Source: Sulfitobacter faviae
Lineage (GTDB): Bacteria > Pseudomonadota > Alphaproteobacteria > Rhodobacterales > Rhodobacteraceae
Length of the DNA: 64,000 bases
Reading direction: 5' to 3'
NCBI RefSeq assembly: GCF_029870955.1
Contig: NZ_PGFQ01000001.1
Location: 1,488,001-1,552,000 of the forward strand
Under the pieces are notes generated by a model. The model ran no database searches and was not told the origin of the DNA. It worked only from the letters and a program-made list of their open reading frames with translations. This document shows positions 57,160 through 64,000 of the stretch, one piece after another. The first letter of the stretch is position 1. Every line of letters begins with the position of its first letter. Position numbers and translations under genes: made by a program.

Positions 57160-58787
57160 TGGCCATTACATCTGCAAACCAGCTTGAGCTGTTGCAAACC
57201 GCCGAGGCGGTGGCGCGCGAGAAGATGATCGACCCCGGTCTGGTCGTCGAAGCGATGGAGGAATCCCTCGCCCGTGCCGCCAAGTCCCGCTATGGCGCCG
57301 AGATGGACATCCGGGTCGACATCGACCGCAAGACCGGCAAGGCCACCTTCACCCGCGTCCGCACCGTGGTCGAGGATGACGAGCTTGAGAACTATCAGGC
57401 CGAGTTCACCGTAGAGCAGGCCAAGCAGTACATGGCCGACCCCAAGGTTGGTGACACTTTCGTCGAGGAAGTACCCCCGGTTGAAATGGGCCGCATCGCG
57501 GCGCAGTCGGCCAAGCAGGTGATCTTGCAAAAGGTCCGCGAAGCTGAGCGTGACCGCCAGTACGAAGAATTCAAAGACCGCGCCGGGACCATCATCAACG
57601 GACTGGTCAAGCGCGAGGAATATGGCAACGTCATCGTCGACGTGGGCGCGGGCGAAGCGATCCTGCGCCGGAACGAGAAGATTGGCCGCGAAAGCTATCG
57701 CCCGAACGACCGCATCCGCGTCTATATCAAAGACGTGCGCCGCGAGCAGCGCGGCCCGCAGATTTTCCTGAGCCGCACCGCGCCTGAATTCATGGCCGAG
57801 TTGTTCAAGATGGAAGTGCCGGAAATCTACGACGGCATCATTGAGATCAAAGCGGTTGCCCGCGACCCCGGTTCGCGCGCCAAGATCGCCGTTATCTCGC
57901 ATGACGGTTCCATCGACCCAGTCGGTGCCTGCGTCGGTATGCGCGGCTCTCGTGTGCAAGCCGTGGTGAACGAGCTTCAGGGCGAGAAGATCGACATCAT
58001 TCCGTGGAATGAAGACCAGCCCACCTTCCTTGTGAACGCGCTTCAACCTGCTGAAGTGTCGAAAGTGGTTCTGGACGAAGAAGCCGGTAAGATCGAAGTC
58101 GTCGTGCCTGAAGAGCAACTGTCGCTCGCGATTGGCCGCCGTGGTCAGAACGTGCGTCTTGCCAGCCAGTTGACCGGTCTCGACATCGACATCATGACCG
58201 AAGAGCAGGAAAGCCAGCGCCGTCAGGCTGAGTTCGAACTGCGCACCAAGCTGTTCATGGACAACCTCGATCTCGACGAATTCTTCGCCCAGCTTCTGGT
58301 CTCCGAAGGCTTCACCAACCTCGAAGAAGTGGCCTATGTCGAAGTCGACGAGCTGCTGGTCATCGACGGTGTGGATGAAGACACGGCGGGTGAGTTGCAG
58401 GCCCGCGCCCGTGACGTGCTCGAAGCGCAGAACAAAGCGGCGCTTGATAACGCCCGCGCATTGGGTGTCGAAGACAGTCTGGTTGAATTTGAGGGGCTGA
58501 CCCCCCAAATGATAGAAGCGCTGGCCAAAGACGATGTCAAAACGCTGGAAGATTTCGCCACCTGTGCCGATTGGGAACTGGCTGGCGGCTGGACCACGGT
58601 CAATGGCGAGCGTGTCAAAGACGACGGCGCGCTTGAGCCCTTCGATGTTAGCCTCGAAGATGCGCAGGCCATGATCATGACCGCCCGCGTCATGCTGGGC
58701 TGGGTCGACCCGACCGAGCTTGAGGACGATGCGGAAGAAGACGACGTAGAAACAGACGGCGAAACCGCCGAGGAGGCCGAGGCCTAA
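57159..58787 (+). CDS. nusA: NusA, transcription elongation/termination factor
   Basis: 542 residues. N-terminal RNA-polymerase-binding domain ([20 protein letters not shown]). S1 domain around [21 protein letters not shown] domains around [20 protein letters not shown] and [20 protein letters not shown], and two C-terminal helix-hairpin-helix repeats. It is co-transcribed with rimP and, 20 bases downstream, the YlxR fusion. Confidence 0.97.
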   Translation: MAITSANQLELLQTAEAVAREKMIDPGLVVEAMEESLARAAKSRYGAEMDIRVDIDRKTGKATFTRVRTVVEDDELENYQAEFTVEQAKQYMADPKVGDTFVEEVPPVEMGRIAAQSAKQVILQKVREAERDRQYEEFKDRAGTIINGLVKREEYGNVIVDVGAGEAILRRNEKIGRESYRPNDRIRVYIKDVRREQRGPQIFLSRTAPEFMAELFKMEVPEIYDGIIEIKAVARDPGSRAKIAVISHDGSIDPVGACVGMRGSRVQAVVNELQGEKIDIIPWNEDQPTFLVNALQPAEVSKVVLDEEAGKIEVVVPEEQLSLAIGRRGQNVRLASQLTGLDIDIMTEEQESQRRQAEFELRTKLFMDNLDLDEFFAQLLVSEGFTNLEEVAYVEVDELLVIDGVDEDTAGELQARARDVLEAQNKAALDNARALGVEDSLVEFEGLTPQMIEALAKDDVKTLEDFATCADWELAGGWTTVNGERVKDDGALEPFDVSLEDAQAMIMTARVMLGWVDPTELEDDAEEDDVETDGETAEEAEA

Positions 58788-58807
58788 GCGGGCCTCGGGG
58801 GTTGCAC

Positions 58808-59428
58808 ATGGGACGCGGTGGCGCCTCGAATGACCGCTCAGACGGTGCGGAACGCAAGTGCATCGCTACGGGCGAGGTGCAGCCGAAACACGGGTTGATC
58901 CGTTTCGTGGTCGGCCCGGACAATCAGGTCTACCCGGATATTCCGGGTAAACTGCCGGGCCGGGGCATCTATGTCGCGGCGGATCGTGCGGCGCTGGAAT
59001 TGGCCATCAAGAAAAAGGCCTTTTCCCGCTCGGCGAAACAGCCGGTCACCCTGCCCGACGGGCTGGTCGACGAGGTCGAGCAGCAGTTGGCGCGCCGGGT
59101 GGTGGAGCTGATCTCGCTCCAGCGCAAGGCGGGCAAGGCGGTCGCCGGTTACGAAAAGGTCAAGGGTTGGTTGCAAACCGAAGAGGCCGAAGTATTGATA
59201 CAGGCCGTAGATGGGTCAGGGCGCGGTAAGTCCAAGCTGAGTACCCCACACTATGGTCATTACATCGGTTGGTTGACAGCCGATGAATTGGGTTTGGCAT
59301 TCGGTCGCCAAACTGTGATACATGGGGCGCTCGCCTCTGGTGGACTCACGCAACGTGTTGTAGAGGAAGCCGGTAGACTTAAAGGCGTGCGCGTAAACGA
59401 GGGTGGCAACGGCCATCCGAAAGGATAG
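58808..59428 (+). CDS. YlxR-L7Ae fusion RNA-binding protein
   Basis: 206 residues. The first ~90 match YlxR (DUF448): RKCIATGEVQPKHGLIRFVV and GKLPGRGIYVAADRAALELA. The second half (LISLQRKAGKAVAGYEKVK, then GWLTADELGLAFGRQTVIH) looks like a ribosomal L7Ae/L30e-type RNA-binding domain. Such fusion is common in alphaproteobacteria. It lies between nusA and infB, so a role in transcription-translation or ribosome assembly is likely. ATG 58808. Confidence 0.9.
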   Translation: MGRGGASNDRSDGAERKCIATGEVQPKHGLIRFVVGPDNQVYPDIPGKLPGRGIYVAADRAALELAIKKKAFSRSAKQPVTLPDGLVDEVEQQLARRVVELISLQRKAGKAVAGYEKVKGWLQTEEAEVLIQAVDGSGRGKSKLSTPHYGHYIGWLTADELGLAFGRQTVIHGALASGGLTQRVVEEAGRLKGVRVNEGGNGHPKG

Positions 59429-59437
59429 ACGAGCTTC

Positions 59438-61906
59438 ATGAGCGATAGTGACGGCAAGAAAACATTGGGTCTGCGCGGTGGCGCACGTCCGGGGAACGTA
59501 AAGCAAAGCTTTAGCCACGGGCGTACCAAAAACGTTGTGGTCGAAACCAAGCGCAAGCGTGTTGTGGTGCCCAAACCGGGTGGCCAGAAATCAACAGGTC
59601 CGGGCGCCGGGCCGATTGGCGATCCCAAGAAGCGCCCCGCGGGCATCACCGATGCCGAGATGGAGCGCCGTCTGAAGGCCGTTCAGGCCGCCAAGGCCCG
59701 TGAGGCCGAGGAAGCCGCGCAGCGTGAAGCCGAGGAAAAAGCCCGCGCCGAAGAGCGTGAGCGTCGCCGGGCCGAGATTGAGGCCAAGGAACGCGAAGAG
59801 CGTGAGCGCGAAGAAAGCCTCAAAGCCAAGGCCGAAGAAGACGCGCGTCGCAAGGCAGAGGCCGAAGCGGCTGCTGCTGCCCCCGCGCCGGAACCTGCCG
59901 CTGCACGTGAGCCGGGCAACAAACCTGCGCCCGCCGCCACGCCGCGCAAAACCACGGACCGTGACCGCGACGACAGCAAGAAGCGCAGCAAAGGTGGCGA
60001 CAGCCGCCGCGCGGGCAAGCTGACCGTCAATCAGGCGCTTGCCGGTGGCGAAGGTGGCCGTCAGCGTTCCATGGCGCAGATGAAGCGCAAGCAGGAGCGT
60101 GCGCGTCAAAAAGCGATGGGTGGTCAGGTCGAGCGTGAAAAGATCGTGCGCGACGTGCAGCTTCCGCCCGCCATCGTGGTCTCTGAGCTTGCCAACCGTA
60201 TGGCCGAAAAGACCGGCGCGGTGGTCAAGGCGCTGATGCAAAACGGCCTGATGGTGACCCAGAACGAAACCATCGACGCCGATACAGCCGAGCTGATCAT
60301 CGAGGAATTCGGCCACAAAGTGGTGCGCGTTTCCGACGCCGACGTCGAAGATGTCATTAAAGAGGTCGAGGACGATCCGAAGGATCTGCAATCGCGTCCC
60401 CCGGTCATCACGATCATGGGCCACGTCGACCACGGCAAAACCTCGCTTCTGGATGCGATCCGCAACGCCAAGGTTGTGGCGGGCGAAGCTGGTGGCATCA
60501 CCCAGCACATCGGCGCCTATCAGGTGAAAACCGACAACGGCACCGTGCTGTCCTTCCTCGACACGCCCGGCCACGCGGCCTTCACCTCCATGCGCTCGCG
60601 CGGGGCTCAGGTGACGGATATCGTGGTTCTGGTGGTTGCGGCGGATGACGCCGTGATGCCGCAAACGATCGAAGCGATTGCCCACGCAAAAGCGGCCAAG
60701 GTGCCGATGATCGTGGCAATCAACAAGATCGACAAACCCGCCGCCAATGCCGACAAGGTCCGTACCGATCTGCTTCAGCACGAAGTCATCGTCGAGAAGA
60801 TGTCGGGCGATGTGCAAGACGTCGAAGTTTCGGCGGCGACAGGCCAAGGTCTCGACGATCTGCTCGAAGCCATCGCGCTGCAGTCGGAAATCCTCGAACT
60901 TAAGGCGAACCCGAACCGGGCCGCCGTGGGTGCGGTGATCGAAGCGCAGCTTGACGTGGGTCGCGGCCCTGTGGCGACCGTGCTGGTTCAGAACGGCACG
61001 TTGCGTCAGGGCGATATCTTCGTCGTGGGTGAGCAGTACGGTAAGGTTCGTGCGCTGATCAACGACCAAGGCGAGCGCGTCAAAGAAGCCGGGCCTTCGG
61101 TGCCGGTTGAGGTGCTGGGCATAAACGGCACGCCCGAGGCCGGTGACGTGCTGAACGTGACCGAGACCGAAGCGCAGGCCCGCGAGATCGCCGAGTACCG
61201 CGCCCAGGCCGCCAAGGACAAGCGCGCCGCTGCCGGTGCCGCCACCACGCTGGAACAGCTGATGGCCAACGCCAAGGCGGATGAGAACGTCAGCGAGCTG
61301 CCGATCTTGGTCAAAGCCGATGTGCAAGGTTCTGCCGAAGCGATCGTTCAGGCGATGGAGAAGATCGGCAACGACGAAGTCCGCGTTCGGGTTCTGCACT
61401 CCGGTGTGGGCGCGATCACCGAGACGGATGTCGGCCTTGCCGAAGCCTCCGGCGCGCCGATCATGGGCTTCAACGTGCGTGCCAATGCCTCGGCTCGGAA
61501 CACGGCGAACCAGAAGGGCGTCGAGATCCGCTACTACTCGGTCATCTATGACCTTGTGGATGACGTGAAAGCGGCCGCAAGCGGCTTGCTGAGCGCCGAG
61601 ATCAAAGAGAACTTCATTGGCTACGCCAATATCAAAGAGGTCTTCAAGGTCACTGGTGTGGGCAAAGTCGCAGGCTGTCTGGTCACCGAAGGCGTCGCCC
61701 GCCGCAGCGCCGGTGTGCGTCTGCTGCGCGACAACGTCGTGATCCACGAAGGCACGCTGAAGACGCTCAAGCGCTTCAAAGACGAGGTGCCCGAGGTTCA
61801 GTCCGGTCAGGAATGCGGCATGGCATTCGAAAACTACGAAGACATCCGTCCCGACGATGTGATCGAGATTTTCGAGCGCGAAGAAGTGACCCGCACCTTG
61901 GCCTAA
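59438..61906 (+). CDS. infB: Translation initiation factor IF-2
   Basis: GTPase that brings fMet-tRNA to the 30S subunit. 822 residues. The first ~260 residues are a long, charged, Ala/Glu/Arg-rich region typical of alphaproteobacterial IF-2 (it reads as coiled coil, plus [17 protein letters not shown]). G domain: [32 protein letters not shown]. Domains C1 and C2 follow. A strong hairpin immediately downstream terminates the operon. Confidence 0.97.
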   Translation: MSDSDGKKTLGLRGGARPGNVKQSFSHGRTKNVVVETKRKRVVVPKPGGQKSTGPGAGPIGDPKKRPAGITDAEMERRLKAVQAAKAREAEEAAQREAEEKARAEERERRRAEIEAKEREEREREESLKAKAEEDARRKAEAEAAAAAPAPEPAAAREPGNKPAPAATPRKTTDRDRDDSKKRSKGGDSRRAGKLTVNQALAGGEGGRQRSMAQMKRKQERARQKAMGGQVEREKIVRDVQLPPAIVVSELANRMAEKTGAVVKALMQNGLMVTQNETIDADTAELIIEEFGHKVVRVSDADVEDVIKEVEDDPKDLQSRPPVITIMGHVDHGKTSLLDAIRNAKVVAGEAGGITQHIGAYQVKTDNGTVLSFLDTPGHAAFTSMRSRGAQVTDIVVLVVAADDAVMPQTIEAIAHAKAAKVPMIVAINKIDKPAANADKVRTDLLQHEVIVEKMSGDVQDVEVSAATGQGLDDLLEAIALQSEILELKANPNRAAVGAVIEAQLDVGRGPVATVLVQNGTLRQGDIFVVGEQYGKVRALINDQGERVKEAGPSVPVEVLGINGTPEAGDVLNVTETEAQAREIAEYRAQAAKDKRAAAGAATTLEQLMANAKADENVSELPILVKADVQGSAEAIVQAMEKIGNDEVRVRVLHSGVGAITETDVGLAEASGAPIMGFNVRANASARNTANQKGVEIRYYSVIYDLVDDVKAAASGLLSAEIKENFIGYANIKEVFKVTGVGKVAGCLVTEGVARRSAGVRLLRDNVVIHEGTLKTLKRFKDEVPEVQSGQECGMAFENYEDIRPDDVIEIFEREEVTRTLA

Positions 61907-61915
61907 GCCGAGTGC

Positions 61916-62721
61916 TTACAAGATGAATTCCCCAGAGGCCCGGTCGAATTGCCGGGCCTCTGCTTTTGTGAAGACCTTCTTGCTGTCATCGAAACTAATC
62001 CGCGCCAGATTGACGTGTAGGGGCGAGATATCGATCAGGTTGAAGTCATTCGGCTCCCCTCGCTGGCGCGAAGACAGGCTGGTGCCCGCGTGCAACTGGA
62101 TCGCCAGATGACCGTCATGCTCTGGCGCCGGATGGGCAAAGGTGCCCGCGTGCCAAATGTGCAGATGCCCCGAGAGGATTAGGTCCGCGCCGCAGTCCAA
62201 GAGCCGCCTCAGCGCGCGTTTCGCGCCCGGAATGGGCTTTTTGTGGGTCTCGTTGGGGTGATCCAGCGGATGGTGGCAAATGGCGATGCGCAGGGTCTTT
62301 TCCCCCCGCGCGACAGGGCGCGGCAGGCGCGGCCCAAACGGCGCAGGCCCAGTTTGCCGGTCTGCCATTTGAACCGATCAACGGTGTTGATCCCCACGGC
62401 GACAAAATCCGCCCCCTCATGTACCGGTGTAAGGTCGTGATCGATCCAACGCCGGTAATAGCGCCACGGGGCGAAAAACCGGGTAAAGGGGCGGTGCAGC
62501 GGAATATCGTGATTGCCCGGCACGCTCAGCACCGGTGCGTTGATCCTGTCGATAAAGGCCCGCGCGGCGCGATATTCCTTTTCCCGCGCCCGTTGGGTCA
62601 GGTCGCCCGAGATGATCACCAGATCGGGGTCATAGCCATTCACCGCCTCTAGGAGCGGCACCAATAGGTCGGGGCGGTCTTTGCCGAAGTGCAGGTCGGA
62701 TAGGTGGATCAAACGGCTCAT
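61916..62721 (-). CDS. Calcineurin-like metallophosphoesterase (one frame break)
   Basis: About 268 residues after repair. Metal-binding blocks: HLSDLHFG, LVIISGDLTQ, VPGNHDIP, and CHHPLDHP, then LILSGHLHIWHAG. These are the calcineurin-like set. Most relatives cleave phosphodiesters (cyclic nucleotides, lipids); target unknown. The frame break is at the plus-strand C run 62302-62307, one base short. The start overlaps the end of the diacylglycerol-kinase-like gene as ATGA. Confidence 0.9.
61933..61967. terminator. Terminator hairpin after infB, overlapping the MPP gene end
   Basis: Perfect 11-base arms CAGAGGCCCGG (61933-61943) and CCGGGCCTCTG (61952-61962), loop of eight, then CTTTT on the plus strand. 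The same bases encode the last residues of the minus-strand metallophosphoesterase, so the hairpin doubles as coding sequence. Confidence 0.78.
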
Positions 62722-63635
62722 CGCACGGCCTTTCCAGCCGTGGAGGGCACAAAGATATGGATGGGCGAACTGGCGCGAGTGAGCTGGTACGGGCCGCGCA
62801 TCACCGCGATCTCCCCATCCCGCGCGACATAGCGTTTGCGCTGTTTCATGCGTATCTCAATCTCGGACCCGCAGAGCATTTCATAGTCCGTGTGATGCTT
62901 CGCGCGGCCCGTCGCCAGCGCCACTGCATGGCGCAACAAGCCGAAACGATAGGTGTCAGGAGCGACCAGCAGCACCATATCACCGCGCGCGATGCAGTCC
63001 TGCCCATCAAGCCCCATTTGATCCAACTGGAAGGCGTTGTTCACCGCGAAAACCAGCGGAGTGCGCAACTGGGTCTCTTTCCCGTCGACCACGATGGTCA
63101 GTTTGAGCGAGGTGCGGAAATCCATCAAGGCTTTGATCACCGACCAATAGGCGGCGATCCGGCTGCGTCCCCAACGACGGTAGATGCCTTCGCGCGTTTT
63201 GAGGATGGCGGGATAGGCCCCGATGCTGGCGTTATTCAAAAAGGTCTCACCATTGATCGTCGCCACATGCACCGGGCGGCTGTCGCCAGCGGCGATGACA
63301 TCGACGGCTTCTTCAAGGTTCTCTGGAATGCCCATCGACCGCGCGAAATAGTTGAAGGTGCCCTGCGGGATGATGCCGAGCGGGCGGTCGTGGTCTAGCA
63401 TGGCCGAAGACACGCCCGAGATTGTGCCATCCCCGCCCGCGACGGCAATGATCCCTTGGCCCCAAGACAGCGCCTCGCGCGCTGCGCCGGCAGGGTCGTT
63501 GCGTTTGTCGATGTGAATGAATTCCGCCGTGATCCCATGCCGCGCAAAGGCGGAGCGGATCGTGTTTTCGGCTTGGTCACCGTCTTGACGGCCTGAACCG
63601 CGGTTCAGAATGACGATAGCGCGCTTCGATGACAT
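62718..63635 (-). CDS. Diacylglycerol/lipid kinase family protein
   Basis: 305 residues. The catalytic-domain motif is VAGGDGTISGV, with GIIPQGTFNYFARSMGIP and LNNASIGAYPAI. The family phosphorylates diacylglycerol or sphingoid-like lipids with ATP. I chose ATG 63635, followed directly by SSKRAIVILNRGSG. Directly upstream of, and overlapping, the metallophosphoesterase gene, so the two may work on the same lipid or signalling molecule. Confidence 0.88.
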   Translation of the reverse strand: MSSKRAIVILNRGSGRQDGDQAENTIRSAFARHGITAEFIHIDKRNDPAGAAREALSWGQGIIAVAGGDGTISGVSSAMLDHDRPLGIIPQGTFNYFARSMGIPENLEEAVDVIAAGDSRPVHVATINGETFLNNASIGAYPAILKTREGIYRRWGRSRIAAYWSVIKALMDFRTSLKLTIVVDGKETQLRTPLVFAVNNAFQLDQMGLDGQDCIARGDMVLLVAPDTYRFGLLRHAVALATGRAKHHTDYEMLCGSEIEIRMKQRKRYVARDGEIAVMRGPYQLTRASSPIHIFVPSTAGKAVR

Positions 63636-63715
63636 AAGTTCCCCTGCCAAATGCTCGGGGAAAACGCGGTGGAACGCCTATTTGTTCACCTCAATAGGCG
63701 TTCCGAAGAGATTTT

Positions 63716-63838
63716 TCAGACAGGCTTGCCTTCGTAAATCTTCCCGTCGACCTGAACGGCCATGCGACCGCCTGCCAACATTTTTACAAAGATACCCTGA
63801 ACGTAAATGGAACTTCCGATTGCGATGGTTCTCAACAT
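63716..63838 (-). CDS. Small conserved-looking hypothetical protein (40 residues)
   Basis: Minus-strand ATG 63838 to TGA 63716-63718. The protein begins MLRTIAIGSSIYVQGIFV and ends MAVQVDGKIYEGKPV, 40 residues. It alternates short beta-strands and glycines (IAIGSSIYVQG, VQVDGKIYEG), like a small beta-barrel or SH3-like fold. An AAAGGGTG ribosome-binding sequence is positioned before the start. I recall similar 40-residue proteins in roseobacters but cannot verify it. Longer readings on the same strand in another frame look non-coding. Confidence 0.6.
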   Translation of the reverse strand: MLRTIAIGSSIYVQGIFVKMLAGGRMAVQVDGKIYEGKPV

Positions 63839-64000
63839 GTCGGCACCCTTTCATACAGATGTTACAACTATGCCTCAGGATGATGCGCATTCGGTTAAAA
63901 AATCCGCAACATGCTGAGCGATTGCCGTTCACTAGTGCAATTCTGCCACTCTGCGCTAGAGCCAATCACGCAATATTGATATAAGTGGCACGTCTGCCTC
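63839..64000. other. Right-end non-coding stretch
   Basis: 162 bases upstream of the 40-residue gene to the window edge. The strand reading towards that gene contains AT-rich patches (e.g. near 63893-63903 and 63970-63985), so its promoter probably lies here. I cannot place clear minus-35 and minus-10 boxes. No other gene is seen. Confidence 0.4.

Noticed and set aside
59591..61747. 718-codon minus-strand reading frame opposite infB
   Set aside because: Shadow of infB with low-complexity His/Asp/Gly composition and no domain.
63678..63965. 95-codon minus-strand reading frame near the right end
   Set aside because: It overlaps the 40-residue gene in another frame, and its composition looks random.

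Overview
The window is a GC-rich alphaproteobacterial chromosome segment, almost certainly from the roseobacter group of Rhodobacteraceae. The evidence is gene content and order (maf, aroE, coaE and dnaQ on one side of a DnaA-box-rich gap; hemJ, rho, mnmE, mnmG, rsmG, parA and parB on the other), an AddAB rather than RecBCD nuclease, a YlxR-L7Ae fusion in the nusA-infB operon, and protein sequences typical of that family. The genus cannot be fixed from the sequence alone. Nearly all of it is core chromosome. I see no transposase, phage gene, integrase, tRNA, rRNA or CRISPR array.

Layout. 1-7.5 kb: addB (left end cut), addA, trxA, hslV and hslU, which cover DNA-break repair, redox and the HslUV protease. 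7.5-15 kb: an MFS transporter, then Smr, mltA and Tim44-like genes on the minus strand, fxsA and secB on the plus strand, then dnaQ-coaE-aroE-maf pointing away from the origin. 14.83-15.24 kb: a 406-base gene-free stretch with DnaA boxes and an AT-rich tract, which I call the chromosomal oriC. 15.2-22.6 kb: hemJ, rho, mnmE, mnmG, rsmG, parA and parB running away from the origin, with two perfect 16-base parS palindromes embedded in the first codons of mnmG and rsmG. 22.6-29.5 kb: hemW-rdgB-rph (minus), hrcA-grpE (plus) and mutS (minus). 29.6-42 kb: metabolism and housekeeping (maeB, a PfkB kinase, msrA, a sulfotransferase-like gene, argG, ilvA, a receiver-PP2C phosphatase, two Nudix genes, hslO, cca). 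42-49.5 kb: two overlapping ABC exporter half-transporters, an RNA m5U methyltransferase, and an envelope cluster (two L,D-transpeptidases, a CAP lipoprotein, a 60-residue exported peptide). 49.5-56.4 kb: hemH, a BioC-like methyltransferase, comF, a glutaredoxin, a nitrilase-family hydrolase, a MarR regulator, ubiG, pip and a short substrate-binding protein. 56.4-64 kb: the rimP-nusA-ylxR-infB operon with its own promoter and an attenuator-like hairpin, then a metallophosphoesterase, a diacylglycerol-kinase-like gene and a 40-residue small protein on the minus strand.

The most important caution for any user is that 13 genes carry frame breaks, 15 breaks in all. Every one is explained by loss of exactly one base inside a mononucleotide run, nearly always G or C. 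That pattern fits base-calling or assembly error much better than real gene decay. I annotate these genes as full-length with the break marked.

No clearly new multi-gene system is visible. The most interesting items are the oriC/parS architecture, a protein phosphatase whose receiver domain has lost its phosphorylation residues, the leader hairpin before rimP, two very small proteins, and palindromes of unknown function after rho and in front of an L,D-transpeptidase gene.
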